Shown: in pieces, positions 47,101-59,711 of the stretch
How the letters are laid out: each line of letters begins with the position of its first letter
Position numbering within the stretch: position 1 is the stretch's first letter
Assembly (NCBI RefSeq): GCF_963678635.1
Contig: NC_087062.1
Coordinates: forward strand, 78,555,200-78,619,199
Length of the DNA stretch: 64,000 bases
Direction of reading: 5' to 3'
Origin: Symsagittifera roscoffensis
Taxonomy: Eukaryota > Xenacoelomorpha > Acoela > Convolutidae
Program-made: the position numbers and the translations under genes
The notes under the pieces: model-generated
The model's database searches: none
Seen by the model: only the letters and a program-made list of their open reading frames with translations
What the model was told of the DNA's origin: nothing

Positions 47101-48113
47101 AATTTCATCAGTGAAAATTCGACCCCTGATGTACTCCAGAGAAGTGAGAATTCCAGAGAGAGGAATGAGCATTTACGTCTCCTGGGGGTAAACTATTGTC
47201 TTCAGTTAGGAACCGTGTGAGGTACGGTTTACAGTCATTCGGGTAGCTTCTGCGCGGGGAAAGTAGAAATTTGAGATTCGGAGACTGGCTGTTGGGTTTT
47301 ATTTTAATGCTCTGCGCCTCCAGAGTTCCGTCTTGGCTACAGTCTAGTTCCTCGTACATGAGAAAGTTATTTACTGCTACCAGCAGGCCTTCACCTTCTA
47401 GTATACTGTTTTTTTCTATGTTGTGTGTAGTTCAGGCCAATCGAGGGATTTGGTTACGTGGTATCTTGGAAGACTGGAAGGTGGATTTGGTTTTTACATA
47501 GTAGGGCTGCATTTTCATGGGCTTTGCAGGAGATACCATTGATGTTGAAAGCTAGGATATTTAGAGATTTTAACAGGATTGAGGTTAAGGAACTATCGCT
47601 CCGCGGTGGCTGGTTGGAGTTGGGATTAGAATTTACCTGTTGGGTGCTTGAGACGCGATGTGAAAGTTTGACGTTTGAATGGTTGTCGGTAGTGTGAGTA
47701 ATTAGATTATGGGGACTGTTTTTTCAAAGGTTTGGGCTATTAGTTACAGGTGGTGGCATTATGTGGTTCTGGGAACAGTATGAGCAATAAATTTTGAGGT
47801 GGCTTTTGAGATTGGGGAGCTTAAAACATTTAAAATTGATCCACCCGCAAATGTGGCACCACACACTTGCTTGGATTCGTTTGATGACTTGGTGACATGT
47901 GGAGCAGTAAAAGGGGGCGGGGCTGGGGTTTATGCCGGAACAAGGTAGCAGTAGTAGGATTATTAGACGGAGCAGCCTGGCCGGCTTCAGACGCTCCGAA
48001 CAGATAAACCCGGGCTTTGCAACCAATCTGCGCTCCCGTTGATGGGAGGTTGTAATTGTGGTATTTGCAGACAAGCGAGGCTGTCTGTCGAGTCTAACAC
48101 TGGAAGGCGTCAC
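44167..48113 (-). mobile_element. LINE, Jockey/I-like, degraded, with PHD-type N-terminus
   Basis: Minus-strand order: an N-terminal Cys/His-rich domain (about 48113-47724; CSTCHQV...WCHICGWINFKC...YCSYC) like the PHD-type fingers of some LINEs; APE endonuclease (LNILAFNINGI near 47560, PPGDVNAHSSLWNS near 47190); RT (AKPSRALGSDGL near 46330, IFDMVCH and VPQASVLSPTLLNF near 45900-45690, SLIRPMLDYSCPVWSP near 44860); and a C-terminal tail with NCAHC...HLFNCPTKPPELTPTDL near 44250, ending at TAA 44167-44169. Stops and indels occur throughout. An inverted duplication lies at 45417-45966. Confidence 0.85.
45417..45966. repeat. Inverted duplication of LINE RT segment
   Basis: The left arm (about 45417-45690) encodes IVKWLSNYISGRRAKTLFRN and VPQGSVLSPTLFNF on the plus strand. 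The right arm (about 45700-45966) encodes the diverged same segment on the minus strand. The arms differ at many sites, so they were not made by a recent copying event. Confidence 0.75.
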
Positions 48114-48185
48114 ATCTGGACCCTTTCATCAGCGGCACATCTGGACCCTTTCATCAGCGGCACATCTGGACCCCCACATCAACGG
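48111..48185. repeat. 25-bp tandem repeat, three units
   Basis: Units at 48111, 48136 and 48161, core CACATCTGGACCCTTTCATC; the third is slightly changed. It lies at the head-to-head junction of the two LINEs. Confidence 0.95.
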
Positions 48186-48827
48186 AGCAAACAGAGCCGG
48201 CCAGCTTGCTCCGAATACTACTCTTTAGAGCTTAAACTGAAAGTAATCCTTGGCCTAGCAATTTATCATGCTACCAATGCCTGCGATAACTTAGCGAACA
48301 AGGCTGTGTTATATGAAAATGCTGCCAGTAATTTGTCCACCTGAAATGCACGCCAAACCATTGTTCAGCTAAGCTTCAATGGAATAGGGGGGAAAAGTCG
48401 TTGAAATTTCTGCCTACCGGGTCAAACGACATTAAAGTCGCAGCCCTGCAGGAAATCAAACTTCATGTGAAAAGCAAGGCCCAAAATTTGGCAAGCGGTA
48501 CCGAAGGAAAAAGTTCGAGGTGGATTCGCTTTCAATCACGAAAACCTCAGCTATATTATTGTAAACCTGAAAGCAGCCACCAATGACACCATGGATGCTC
48601 AAAGCATAAAGCTCAAAGTTGCCAACACAACTCTATCTGAAATCAGTTTAGACATGCCTCCAGTAAGAAGTTGCCCGAGTCAATATCAGGTCAGCCGTTT
48701 TGAGAATGCACTAATTCTCGGAGACGCCAATGCCCATGATCCTTTGATGCATTATGCGATCAAAGAAAACAGAGGTAATTTTCTTGTAGGCGAAACGGGT
48801 TATTCGCATTTGGGATACTGAACAACG

Positions 48828-49410
48828 GGGAGGGTTCTCATGCTTGAAGGTCCGAATGCTTGAAAATTTCAACCAATCAAAATTGCTAAGCGTTCTTATT
48901 GGCTAAATGCCTCTCCCACTAAATCGAACTCAATATTAACAGAAAATGTATTAAGCCAGAAGAAAATAACCAAAAATATTACAAATTGCGGGTTACAACC
49001 GCAATATTATTCATATAAACATCATGATTTATCAGTTCAAGTTCATAAAAGTTTCTCAGTCTTCGAAGTTTGGCGTTCAACTGATGCCATTTAAATTTTT
49101 GGGCCGGACGTCTTTCGCCCTTTTCGATCCGGCCAAAAACTAAGCGCATTCGTTTTTCTTGGATTTTTAAATAGTAAATTATTGTCCATAATGACGGTCT
49201 GATCCTGGCTATATCGATCCGGCAATTTGTGAAAACTCATCTGCTTATTATCTAATCGGCCAATATTAACACTAATGGCTTGGATTTATTTTCTTATTTC
49301 GAGATTTTTGCAATTTATTTTTAGATTTTGAATACTCAATTCTGATTGGCTGAAAGTAAGCTAAAATTAATTTCAAGCATTCGGTCCTTCAAGCATGAGG
49401 GACTCCACCC
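48828..49410. mobile_element. MITE with 9-bp target duplication
   Basis: TGAACAACG flanks it at 48819-48827 and 49411-49419. Ends: GGGAGGGTTCTCATGCTTGA, and the complement of the right end GGGTGGAGTCCCTCATGCTTGA; both continue AAGG.CCGAATGCTTGAAA. A 9-bp duplication suits MULE- or Merlin-type transposases. No coding capacity. Confidence 0.88.
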
Positions 49411-49551
49411 TGAACAACGCAAGCTACCTCGCCCGATACATCACTTGCGTATACGAATTACCTTTGCGCATTCGAATGGAGTGTAAAGAGGTCTCTTAGG
49501 CTGAAAACCACAAGGATCGCAAACACACTGTTACATTCACAAATAATACTT

Positions 49552-50586
49552 GGATCAACCTTACAATCCCCCCTCCCATCAAATTAGGGGGGAGACAATG
49601 TGGATTTTTCATGAACTAACTGGCCTATTCATTCAAATTTAAACGTTTTATTGATAAAAAATAGAATTGAAACAATAATCTGAGCAATTACCAGCAATAC
49701 AGTGCTGATTTAAATTAACCGGACAAAACGCGTTAAACTTAAATTTAAAGCGCATTTTTCTCAAATTGGGATGAGTTTAGGTGAAAACTTATAAGGACAA
49801 AACTTGCTTAAAAATTTAGCAGAATTATTATGGTGTAATTTGTTTTGCGAAACTCGAGCCCGAAATTTTACCCCAAAAAAGGGTCATTTTGGCTTTTCTT
49901 AGTTAATCAAAAATTACGCCGAAAATACCCAGTCGATCACAGACATAATTATATCAAAGTAAGCCCCTTACGTAGCCCAACAAACTTTATGAAGGGTATT
50001 TTCTCCAAAATATTGTATAAATTAATTTATTTTTGTTTGATAGACAAAAAAGGTCAATTTTACTATAAAAAATACCAACTTTTTATTTAAAAACAATTTT
50101 TAAACAATTTGCATTTTTTGGGAGAAAATACCCTTCATAAAATTTGTTGGGCTACGTAAGGGTCTCACTTTGATATAATTATGTCTGTGATCGACTGAGT
50201 ATTTTCGGCGTAATTTTTGATTAACTAAGAAAAGCCAAAATGACCCTTTTTGGGGTAAAATTTCTGGCTCGAATTTCGCAAAACAAATTACACCATAATA
50301 ATTCTGCTAAAATTTTAAGCAAGTTTTATCCTCATAAAATTTCACCTAAACTCAACCCAATTTGAGAAAAATGCATTTTAAATTTCAAGTTTAACGCGTT
50401 TTGTCCGGTTAATTTACATCAGCTCTGTACAAGTGCAATCCCGCATACAAAAGTGTTGTAACCAATTTCATTTGCGCGATTTCATGAAATGCATATTTTT
50501 ATACAGAATCAATTTTCAGATTTAATACATGCTTGGGGAGGACATTCTACGGTAGATCACTAAGGGGGGGATTGTACGGATAATCC
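49552..50586. mobile_element. Foldback element with about 300-bp inverted arms
   Basis: The outer ends GGATCAACCTTACAATCCCC and (complement of right) GGATTATCCGTACAATCCCC recall family B. Inside, arms of roughly 300 bp (49700-50010 and 50113-50430) are inverted copies with about nine of ten bases equal, around a spacer of about 100 bp. No coding capacity. Confidence 0.85.
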
Positions 50587-52100
50587 CAGCTCTTAAATGA
50601 ACTTTTGTTAATTTCTTACGAAAATTGGTTGACCAGAATTCAGATATGAAGAAGAAGCATTTGGGAACGACTAATTTTTCCTGATTTTGCATATCAATGT
50701 GAAGCAAAACTTCGAAATGCTTTACTAAAAAAATATCCTTTTTGGTCGTCCAAATGAGGCCGCAACACTAATTACCACAAAAAAGCGAGATCTAATTATT
50801 GAACAACGAAATTAACATGTTGATCAGAACAGCTAAAACCAAAAACTAGAAAGATTTTGTCAGCAGCTTCGACAATAAAACGAACGCAGCAAAACTATGG
50901 CACACAACTTGACACCAAAACAAGCCCAGCCCAGCGAGATGACCCCATAGAGAAACTCAAAAATTAATTCTCGACAACTGTCCAATTTTGGCACTGATAC
51001 AGTTCATAAGGTTATTAAAAAGCAGAGGGGCCTGATGGGTTAGCGATGATGCACCTTAAACACATCGGCCTCGTACTCTGAGTCTATTAACCCATACTTT
51101 CAATCTATCCTTATTGTCTAGCCAAAATCCAGCAATATACACAACCTTCATAGCCATTCCGCTTTTAAAACCAAGAAATCCGGCAAATGTAACCTATTCT
51201 TATCGAAAGTCATACAACCACACTTTTAACACCCTGGTGAAAGGAGCACAATCCTATTTTGTATGGCTTACCACAAGGATCGTTACTCGGACCGAATCCG
51301 TTCATTTTTTTACATATCAGACGCACCAGTACCACCTTATTACATCAATATTGTGCCGCATGGCGAAGAAATTACTGTTTACCCGAAAAAGAATATCATC
51401 GACACCTAATAGATGATCCGATAACCCCCCTCAATTAGCAGTTTCTTGAAAAATCCACAGCTAGAACTGTGGATCCCGAAATGCTCAACCACACTTTTGA
51501 CACCCTGGTGCAAGGAGCACAATCGCAAACCGATAATCAAATCAACAACAAATACTTGATTCCGCCTCAATTCCCAAAGTCCTTGAAGGAATCTTTGATT
51601 CCGGTTTAACATGGGACCTCACTGCTAAAAAATTCGGCTCTAAGGCGATAACCCAAGTGAATATGTTCAAAACCCTAGCAGAAACCACATTGGGTCAATC
51701 TAAAGAAACCCTAACAATCAGCTCCAAAGCTTTATCAGATAGTCAATGAAAATGCATGTCCGGTATGGATACCATCAATTGCTAAAACGCTGATCAAATC
51801 TCTGCAAAGAGTTCAAAATGCCGCTCTCACTCAGAGTAGTCACATGATGTATTGCAATGACATCCAATCAACACCTCCAAGATGAAAGCGAAATCTAACT
51901 AATCGCAGGCACACTAAAATGAGATGCGTCCAACATCAACTCGCGCAACAGCTCAAGAACCTCGCCCTAAACCACTAAAGAACAAGAGCGACTCAAAAAT
52001 ACATACGAGTGCTATGTCGAAACACTTTCTACCAAAATGTAACTCTCCGCTCTCAAATGATCGACAGCTCGTTAAACTATCCACACCAACAAAGTGCAAA

Positions 52101-52744
52101 ATTATGTAGTAGCAGGAGACGATAAGTGCTGTTAGTGCCCGCACCCCAAATTTTCAATCAACAAACCTGCCTCACCTGAAATAACAGAAAAATTAGCAGA
52201 ACTACGAAATGGCTATTCTCCTTTTCTAGAAACGTACTAAAGACAGAATAGGTAAATCGAAGAGAAATTTTTACCGCGATTGCAATCCAGAGCCCCACAC
52301 TAGCTCATGTTTTCAACAGCCCAAAAAGGAAAACACTGAATCCCAATAGTTAAAGCAAATCGAAGTGGCAAAACATCTACACCTGAAAACGAACGATGAA
52401 AATTCACCGACGACAACGACAAGTACCAACTCTCGCATCTAAGCGAAGGCAAAAGCGACAACGAAAACGCATAACAAACCTGTTCACGACTAAGCTGAAC
52501 CAGCAATCAAAGTTTCATGAAGTTTCTGATGCAAATGACCGTAACTGTTGGCTCCCTTTCAATCTCAAGAATTCTGTGTTGTTATTTTAAGATTTGCGCG
52601 CATAATTCCAAACTCTTTTTATTTCAGGTAATTACGACTTGATGCTCCTACGACTAGAAAAATTTTGTAATTCGGTCTTTCTCCCAGGGAAAGTCGGGTA
52701 CCTTAGATAATCGCTAGATAGGTCCAAAAGATATATAAAAAACA
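52101..52744. other. Sequence right of plus-strand LINE
   Basis: Possibly the 3' part of the LINE up to about 52250. No gene seen. Confidence 0.35.
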
Positions 52745-53100
52745 GGGGCGGATCTAGGATTTTCTCGAGGGGGGGGAGGCGGATTTTCAAAAAAATTCGA
52801 AAATTTTGACGACCTTTCTTTTTTAGGTCGACCAAATTGATTTTTCGAGCACTGCCAAAGCACTGTTTTGCCCCTATTTTGAAAAATTTTGACAAAAAAA
52901 ATTGCTTTTTTTTTGGCGCGCGCTCCTCCTCAAAGTTAGTATATATTGGCGCCCAAGGCGCCTTTAGAAAAATTTTAGGGTCGGTTGGCCAAAAATGGAT
53001 TTCAGAAAAAGTATCAGAGGGGGGACCCTTTGGGTCGGCAGGGGGTCGAATCCCTGAGGGGGGGGGGGGCGTCCGCCCCCCCCCCCCCCAAATCCGCCGT
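52745..53100. mobile_element. TIR element family A, fullest copy
   Basis: Begins ACAGGGGCGGATCTAGGATT and ends AAATCCGCCGTTAT, with GGCGCGCGCT and TTGGCGCCCAAGGCGCC inside and G- and C-runs near the end. About 356 bp; the right end is slightly altered compared with 18556. Confidence 0.75.
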
Positions 53101-54934
53101 TATTTGAACATGTTAAAAAACTTTTTAAATTTATAGATAACAATAAGGTTTCTCCGTGTTGGAAGAGAAACACTTTTGCATTTTAGAAATATTTGAGCGA
53201 GATATAACAGAAATCATGAGCCACATAAGCCTGTAAATAGCTTAAAATATGTTGTATTACCTAATTTGTTTATAATTACCTAATTATGGATGCCTGAAAT
53301 AAGGCCTCCCCGTCTGAAAATAAGTCTGAAAACACTTATTTTTTTTACTTGAATTGTTCATCACTTTTCGCCACAAATCTCGCTCTCAAATGATCGACAG
53401 CTCTCAAATGATCTCAAATGATCGTCGTAGGGTTGGTCGGGAAAAAAATATTCACACTAGCAGGCCCGGTTTCCCTGAAAATTCACCAGCCTATAAATTG
53501 TATACCCGTCAAAATACATTCTTTATGTACACACAGCTTTTGAAGCAAAAAAATATAATGTTAAACTAAGAAGTCTATTTTCGATTGACCATTGAAATTG
53601 GGGGGGGGGAAGAAATTTGTATTCGGGTGTGCTTTTTGTTTTCGTTTTTTTGTTATCGTTTTCCCGGCAAAAACAGGAACCACAAACAATCCATTTTCTA
53701 CAATCAATTTTTTTCTAGTGTCGAGAAAAACCAGTTTGAAATTTTTATTTTTCGTCTTAAATCCAGCGAAAAAAAACAAGCAAGCAAGCTTACAACAGAT
53801 GACTAATTTAAGACCTTAAAACTTAACTTTAAGCAAGTTGAACTAATTTTTGGACTTTCGATCACAAGAAAAAAATTTCATAAAACTTGCCTGTGTCGGG
53901 AAAAATCGGTTTGAAAGTTTTGATTTTTCGTCTTACTTCGAGCGATAAAGCGAGCAAGCAGTCTTATTTTTATTGGTTAAATGTTTACAATAGCTTCACT
54001 TAAAGCGTTAAAACTTAGTTTCACTTTGGTAAAGTAAGTTTACTATGAGTAATATCGCGCTTTTTTACAATCAAGAACTTCGAAAATTCAAAAACTGCAA
54101 AATTGAAAAAAGCTTCGAATTTGCTATGACTGTCGAATACATCTAATCGCAGGTTTTTTGTTCAGCTCCTTTTATCACACCACGCCGAAAACAATAATTT
54201 GAAAAAAAACTTTGTATTTTTTGAAGACTATCGTGGGAACATTCTGTGCTACTTGCATAGTAACAGGCTATCCTTGCTACATTTTGTGCATGCTTATTAT
54301 GAAAAAAACTTGAGCGATTACAGTTTCTTTAAACGTTCTTTCGATACTTGATTTAGTAGGTTCTTAAAGGTTGGTTCGATACCTTGATTTAGTTCATTAA
54401 AAAGCTACTTTAACTTTTCAAGCTACTATCAAAAAACACTTGAACTGTTTCGCAAAACTTTATATTTTGCGTTAAGGTTATGGATCGATGGAGGAAACTT
54501 CTAAATGAAACAAATGATAAAACATAATGAAACAAAAGAATAAAAAAATATTTCATGACTTGAAAATTTTAATCAAATAGAAGAACAAAAAACATTCCAG
54601 CGACGTGTTAAAAAAAACAAGGAGGTATGATACTGATTGAATTTCTTAAGATAAATTCAAGCAAGTTTATCAAAAAACCACTTTATAATAAATCAACATT
54701 TGCCATTCGAACGAAGCAATACAAAAACAATTGTTTAATGGAAATACTTTATTTTCCTGATTACTTTTCAAGCACGCAGCTTGAAATTTTGAAACATTTC
54801 AAGTTAGCTTTATAGCTTGCCTCCAATAGCTACTTTTTTCGAGCATAAATTCAACTTAGGATTTTTAAGAAAGCTATGTAAATATTTATATCATGACAGC
54901 TCAAAATCTTTAGCTGAATCTTACGAGAACTTGA
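53101..54934. other. Intergenic with diverged direct repeat
   Basis: A GTGTCGAGAAAAACCAGTTTG / GTGTCGGGAAAAATCGGTTTG pair, each followed by TTTTTCGTCTTA and a CAAGCAAGCA-type stretch, at about 53717-53830 and 53891-53985. An inverted piece of the 25428 repeat lies near 54235. No gene seen. Confidence 0.5.
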
Positions 54935-55146
54935 TAGCTTTAATTCAGTAGCAAGAAAAAACGTTTCAAGCATGCATCTCGGAGAAAAACGTTTTATTGT
55001 TTTGATTAAATTTCGATATCTTCAATTAACTAAACGGATGTAGCTTTAATTCAGTAGCAAGAAAAAACGTTTCAAGCATGCATCTCGGAGAAAAACGTTT
55101 TATTGTTTTGATTAAATTTCGATATCTTCAATTAACTAAACTGATG
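54935..55146. repeat. 106-bp tandem duplication
   Basis: 54935-55040 and 55041-55146, start TAGCTTTAATTCAGTAGC, one mismatch noticed (ACGGATG/ACTGATG). Confidence 0.95.
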
Positions 55147-55739
55147 AAACTAACTCAAAAACATTTCATATGGGATGATCGGAGTTGGAAATTTCAACAG
55201 AGTCGGAAAAATTTTCACGAGGTATGCAAAACAAGTTTTAAGTTCTTCCAAATATTTATTGCTCACTTGAACTAATTCGCAAAAAACAGTAGCTATTTGC
55301 ATCGCAATTAGTTTTTTTAAATTTTTCAGCATTGTGAAAATGTCAAAAAAAAACATTCATTTCGGTAGCTCTAATCACTTCACAGTAATTGGAACCCAAT
55401 CAAAGATATCTTAAAACATTTAAATTGGTTTTTGATAACTTAACTTTGCTCAGAAATAAAATGAATATTTTTTCATGCAATATAATCAATAAACGAGGGT
55501 TTCTGAAAGCTTAAAACTCTTCGCATATGAACTTTGAACTCTGAAACTCAAAATTGAATAAACAGAAAAAAACTTACTGGCTTTCTTTGAAAATTTTTCA
55601 ATTTGGAGTTTCTTAAAAATATACATGTGCTAAAATCTCATGGAATTTTAGGAAGTTTTCAATCTTGACAATTTTTGACAAATCCAGAAAAAAACTCAAA
55701 CTTCTCAGTCAAACTTTCCTATTTGTTTATTTTTGGGAA

Positions 55740-56245
55740 AAAAATAGTGGACGTATGCAAATTTCTCTCTGACAAAATATGTGAAATCTGCATCCCCAGA
55801 TGTCACCCCCGTGGTGAGTGAGGACGCTAAAATTTTTTAACAAACTTGATGTTATTTTAATTAAGCGAGGTTGTGAAAGTAAACAAATTTTTCTCAGACA
55901 AACAGTCAAGTTTCCAACACCAAATAATAACCCCCGCGGTGAGTGAGGACTCTGAAATTTCCAAACAAAAAACACTCAGACAAATACGTCGACTTTGCAA
56001 CACCAGATGTTACCGCACGTGGCGAGTGATGAGGCTGAATTTTGTAAACACGTTTCATGTTTGTTTATTGAGGCGAGATGGTGGACGCAAATGAAGATTT
56101 CTCAGACAAATATCAAGTTTGCAACACCAGATGTTTTCTCCCGCGGTGAGTGAGGACACTGATATTTGTTACTAAAATTTTCTCTGACAAATGTCAAATT
56201 TACAGCACCAGATGTTACCTCACACAGTTAGTGGGGACGCCGATA
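55740..56245. repeat. Diverged tandem array, GCGGTGAGTGAGGAC core
   Basis: Five irregular units with the sequence CACCAGATGTTACC...CGCGGTGAGTGAGGAC..CTGAAATTT and a CTCAGACAAAT...GTCAAGTTTGCAA spacer. Unit length varies from about 70 to 150 bp. Confidence 0.8.
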
Positions 56246-56329
56246 ACGGTGAGCAAATTTTCTTAAATCTAACTAGCGTGTACGGCACCTCCGGTGCTTC
56301 GAACTTTCAACAACTCAAAAAAACTACTA

Positions 56330-57870
56330 TTTGAGTGTACTCTGACAGCACCCAATTACAGGGTTCGTAATTAAAAATTTTGCAAAGTTTTTATTCAAGT
56401 TTTTCATACAAATTTTGAATAACCAAATCTTGAAGTTCTTCGAAAAATTTTAATTGAACTAAGAAACGTCACATCTGGGAAACTGAAAGCAATTGAGAAG
56501 TCGCATTTGGACGCAAGATTTGCAACTCCTGAGAGTAACTTAAAACTTTGTAAAATTTTTCATTCGATTTTTTAATTCAAATTTTGAAAAACCATAAAAA
56601 CTTGTGACATTTATTTTTATATCTAAGTTTATAAAGAATTAAAAAACGTCACATCTGGGAAACTGAAAGCAATTGAGCAGTCGCACTTGGACGCAATATT
56701 TACAACTGCTGAGAGTACCCTTACAGTACCCAACTACAACGTTGGGAAATTCAAATTTTGAGAAACTTCACCTTAAGTTTTCTGAAACTTCACCTTAAGT
56801 TTTCTGAAAATCAGAAAAATTCACATTTCGAAAACTACTAAAACTTGAGCAGTCCTTTTTGATGGAAATATTTGCAATCTTTGAAAGTACACAACTACAG
56901 GTTTGGGAATTTCACTTGAACGAAATATTTTGTAATTTGAGTTTTCTGAAAATTTCCAAAAAAAAAATCTCTTAAACAAAAATGATTTGGGCATTCTTAA
57001 TTGGAGGCCAAACTTGAAACCCCTGAGATTACTCTGACATCCCCCCAACTAGAGGTTAGGAATTTCAAACTTCGAAAAAATATTTTAATTTTCATGAAAA
57101 TTTTTTTGAAAAAACCACAAAAAACGTCATATCTGGAAAACTGCAAAGATTTGAGCAGTCATATGTGGAGGCAAAACTCACAACTCCTGAGAGTACCCTG
57201 ACAGAGCCTCACTACAGAGATGAGAACTTCAAGTTTTGAAAAACTTTTTATACCTAGGTTTTCTGAAAAATTTAGGAAAAAAATCATAAAAAAAACGTCA
57301 TATCTCGAAAACTGCAAAAATCTGAGCAGCCATATTCAGAGGCAAGACTCGCAAGCCCCTGAGATTACCTTCACAGTTTCCAATTACAGGATTGAGATCT
57401 TCAAAGTTTCGGAACTTTTTAAGATTTAAGTTTTCTTGAAAATTTCGGAGAAAACTATAAAAAACGTCATATCTCGAAAACTAAAAAAATTTGAGCAGTC
57501 ACATTTGGCGGCAAAATTTGTAACTCCTGAGAGTACCCTGACAGAGCCTCACTACAGAGATGGTAATTTCAAGTTTTCTGAAAAGTTTTGAAAAAATTAT
57601 AAAAAACGTCATATCTCGAAAACTACAAGAATTTGAGAAGTGAGAATTGGAGGCAAGATTCGCAACCCCTTAAGAGTACCCTGACAGCATTCAACTACAG
57701 GGTGAGAATTTCAAAAATTGAGATATTTTTTAAAACTAAATTTTCTAAAATTTTTTGAAAAACCTCGAAAATTGCCTATCTCGTTTAACTAAAAGGATTT
57801 GGTTATTCATATATGGAGGCCAGAATCGGAAAACCTGGGAAAACTGACAATATCCTACTATTGGGTTGCT
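56330..57870. repeat. Satellite-like array, 140-180 bp unit
   Basis: About nine diverged units marked by ACGTCATATCTCGAAAACT (near 56467, 56645, 56821, 57124, 57295, 57465, 57606 and a worn one near 57775), then TTTGAGCAGTC, GGAGGCAA, and CTGAGAGTACCCTGACAG. No coding frame persists across units. Confidence 0.85.
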
Positions 57871-58303
57871 ATTTTCAAACTTGATGGAATAAACACTAAA
57901 TTTAAACTGGAAAATCGAAAAAAAATTTTAACCATTGCAATATACAAGATAGCTTAAACGTGAAAAAATTCATTTGTTAAAGATGAAAAAATACCTTGAA
58001 AAAGCTCAAACATGGCGAGATAATGAAGCACGCATTTAAATATAAAAATAGATAGATAATAGATGAAAGTTAAAAAACTAGGCGACGGGTAGACAGAAAT
58101 AATCAAATTGATTAAAATGCAGGTATACAGACAGACAGACTTAATTTGGCCTCGAAAAATCTGGCCTCTTTCAATAATGAATATGAAGAGAAAGATTTTA
58201 TCTAAAATTTTTATTTGCTTGAACACCATTGTTTTTAAAAATTTACTCTGGGATAGATGCATACTTTACAAATTTTCAAGAACCAAAGGTTAAATTTTTA
58301 ATT
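57871..58303. other. Intergenic, no gene seen
   Basis: AT-rich sequence between the satellite array and a coding-like patch. Confidence 0.4.
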
Positions 58304-58763
58304 TCAAATCTTTGTCAGGTTAAATTTTTGAAGCTCTAGACTGCTTTCATTTAGAGAGGTACTGGGAAATACTTCTTGAGTGTAAGATAAAATGATTAGT
58401 TCCAAACCTGGGACTTTATCGAAATTCTCCAAGGAAGAACTTCTTAGAGCCCCGTAATAAATATGACATCTTTGATTTAAACTCAATTTTTTGTCAATCA
58501 CAAATGCCTTTGCGCGAGCGACTGGTTTCGGACATCTTTTTGGGAAACGGATCTCATAATAATAATTTTACGCTTGGAATTTGTTTTGCCAGCTCCAAAC
58601 TTTTTTCGAATTGTTTTTGTTGCAACGTCTTTTGGAAACTTCTTGATTTTTTTTTGCGACCGCTACCAAACTTCTCGAATCCCTGGAATGGCAACTTCAA
58701 ACAAATCTGTATTTTTTTTGAATAAACGGGATTGCATCCTTTTAAGAGTCTGCGCAAGAGCAC
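58304..58763 (-). pseudogene. Coding-like patch, unidentified
   Basis: One minus frame (58763-58554) is Lys/Gln-rich: GFEKFGSGRKKKSRSFQKTL, then QKQFEKSLELAKQIPS. A second frame starting about 58550 reads PKPVARAKAFVIDKKLSLNQ, then RCHIYYGALRSSSLENF and on to 58304. Composition looks coding and they could be one gene broken by a frameshift. It lies next to the virus-like element and may belong to it. No family recognised. Confidence 0.3.
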
Positions 58764-59711
58764 GAAGTATCCTCTTCCATGTACTGTCTTGCATGTACAA
58801 GAAAAAGGAAAATCATTTCTTGATCAACTAAAATAATTTAATTCAAAGAACAGTAACCGACGTTTTGCGGAATAAGAGAACACCTCGTGTAATTCCTCCG
58901 GATATAAAATTTGTTTTCTGTATGCGGAGGAACTCTTAGTTCGATGTTAAAATTATGGAAAGAATTCATGAACAACTTATTAAACTGTAGAATGGTAAAG
59001 GACTAATAGTTCCTTTTCTTTCCCGTAGATATTACCTCTATTTTTTTTACTTTGAATACGAAGGGAATTTACTGAAATAAAGGCGTGTTTGACTCACTGA
59101 CTATGTTACATTCTATAATATAACTATATATTATCAAAGATTGTGTTCTTATAATATTGTAAAAATATTGAGGGAATAGGGAGTGGTACTTTGCATCTTA
59201 TTACAACCCATGTCCGATTTAGCTCTTACTTACAATCAAAATAGGATTCAAATCAGCACTTTGAATGATAAACACTGATTGATCTTCAGGTAGATAAATA
59301 GCTTATTTCTGTGTAAACTTATCAACTGATACATAAATACCATTAATATTAAACGCCTGTGCACAAACACGTTCTCGAATTTTGACATTCATGGCTACAA
59401 CTAGATAAACTTTACTTGCTTACAACCCCGGTTCAATATACATCGGTTCACTCTTCCTTTCGTCTTACGAACTTTCGCTTTGATCTATGAATGTAAAGTT
59501 TGCCTCAGTAACAATTTGGTACAATTAAAGGTACGATATATCTGAAATTGCAATCTCCTTTTCTCCTTTTAAATGTAACTGTTCCGGTAGAAGTCTTGTA
59601 AAAAAAACTCAGAGTATTAGCCGATAACAATTAATACAAACATTTAAAAAGCTTGCAAATGGAAGAATCTATGACTACTAAGCAATATACCAACAAAATC
59701 ATGATTGACCT
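58764..59711. other. Intergenic or decayed element flank
   Basis: No frame recognised. Confidence 0.4.

Larger units (their letters stand above)
48215..52100 (+). mobile_element. Plus-strand LINE, degraded and interrupted twice
   Basis: Endonuclease: IKVAALQEIKLHVKSKAQNL (48434-48500) and MDAQSIKLK...ALILGDANAHDPL (48591-48760), which match the minus-strand LINE's LEAQSIKIK and GDVNAHSSLW. RT blocks follow at about 51020-51850: GLMG/GPDG-type block, FNLSLLSSQNPAIYTTFIAI, a LPQGSLLGPNPFIF block near 51262, and SLQRVQNAALT near 51810. The frames are broken many times. Between the parts lie a MITE (48828-49410) and a foldback element (49552-50586). Confidence 0.75.

Noticed and set aside
46895-47697. 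Plus-strand frames of 76-98 codons
   Set aside because: Shadows of the minus-strand LINE endonuclease.
52964-53173. Gly-rich minus frame
   Set aside because: Translation of the G/C runs at the end of a family A element.
55727-55975. Minus frame of 82 codons with repeated SPHSPRG-like segments
   Set aside because: Translation of the GTGAGTGAGGAC tandem array.
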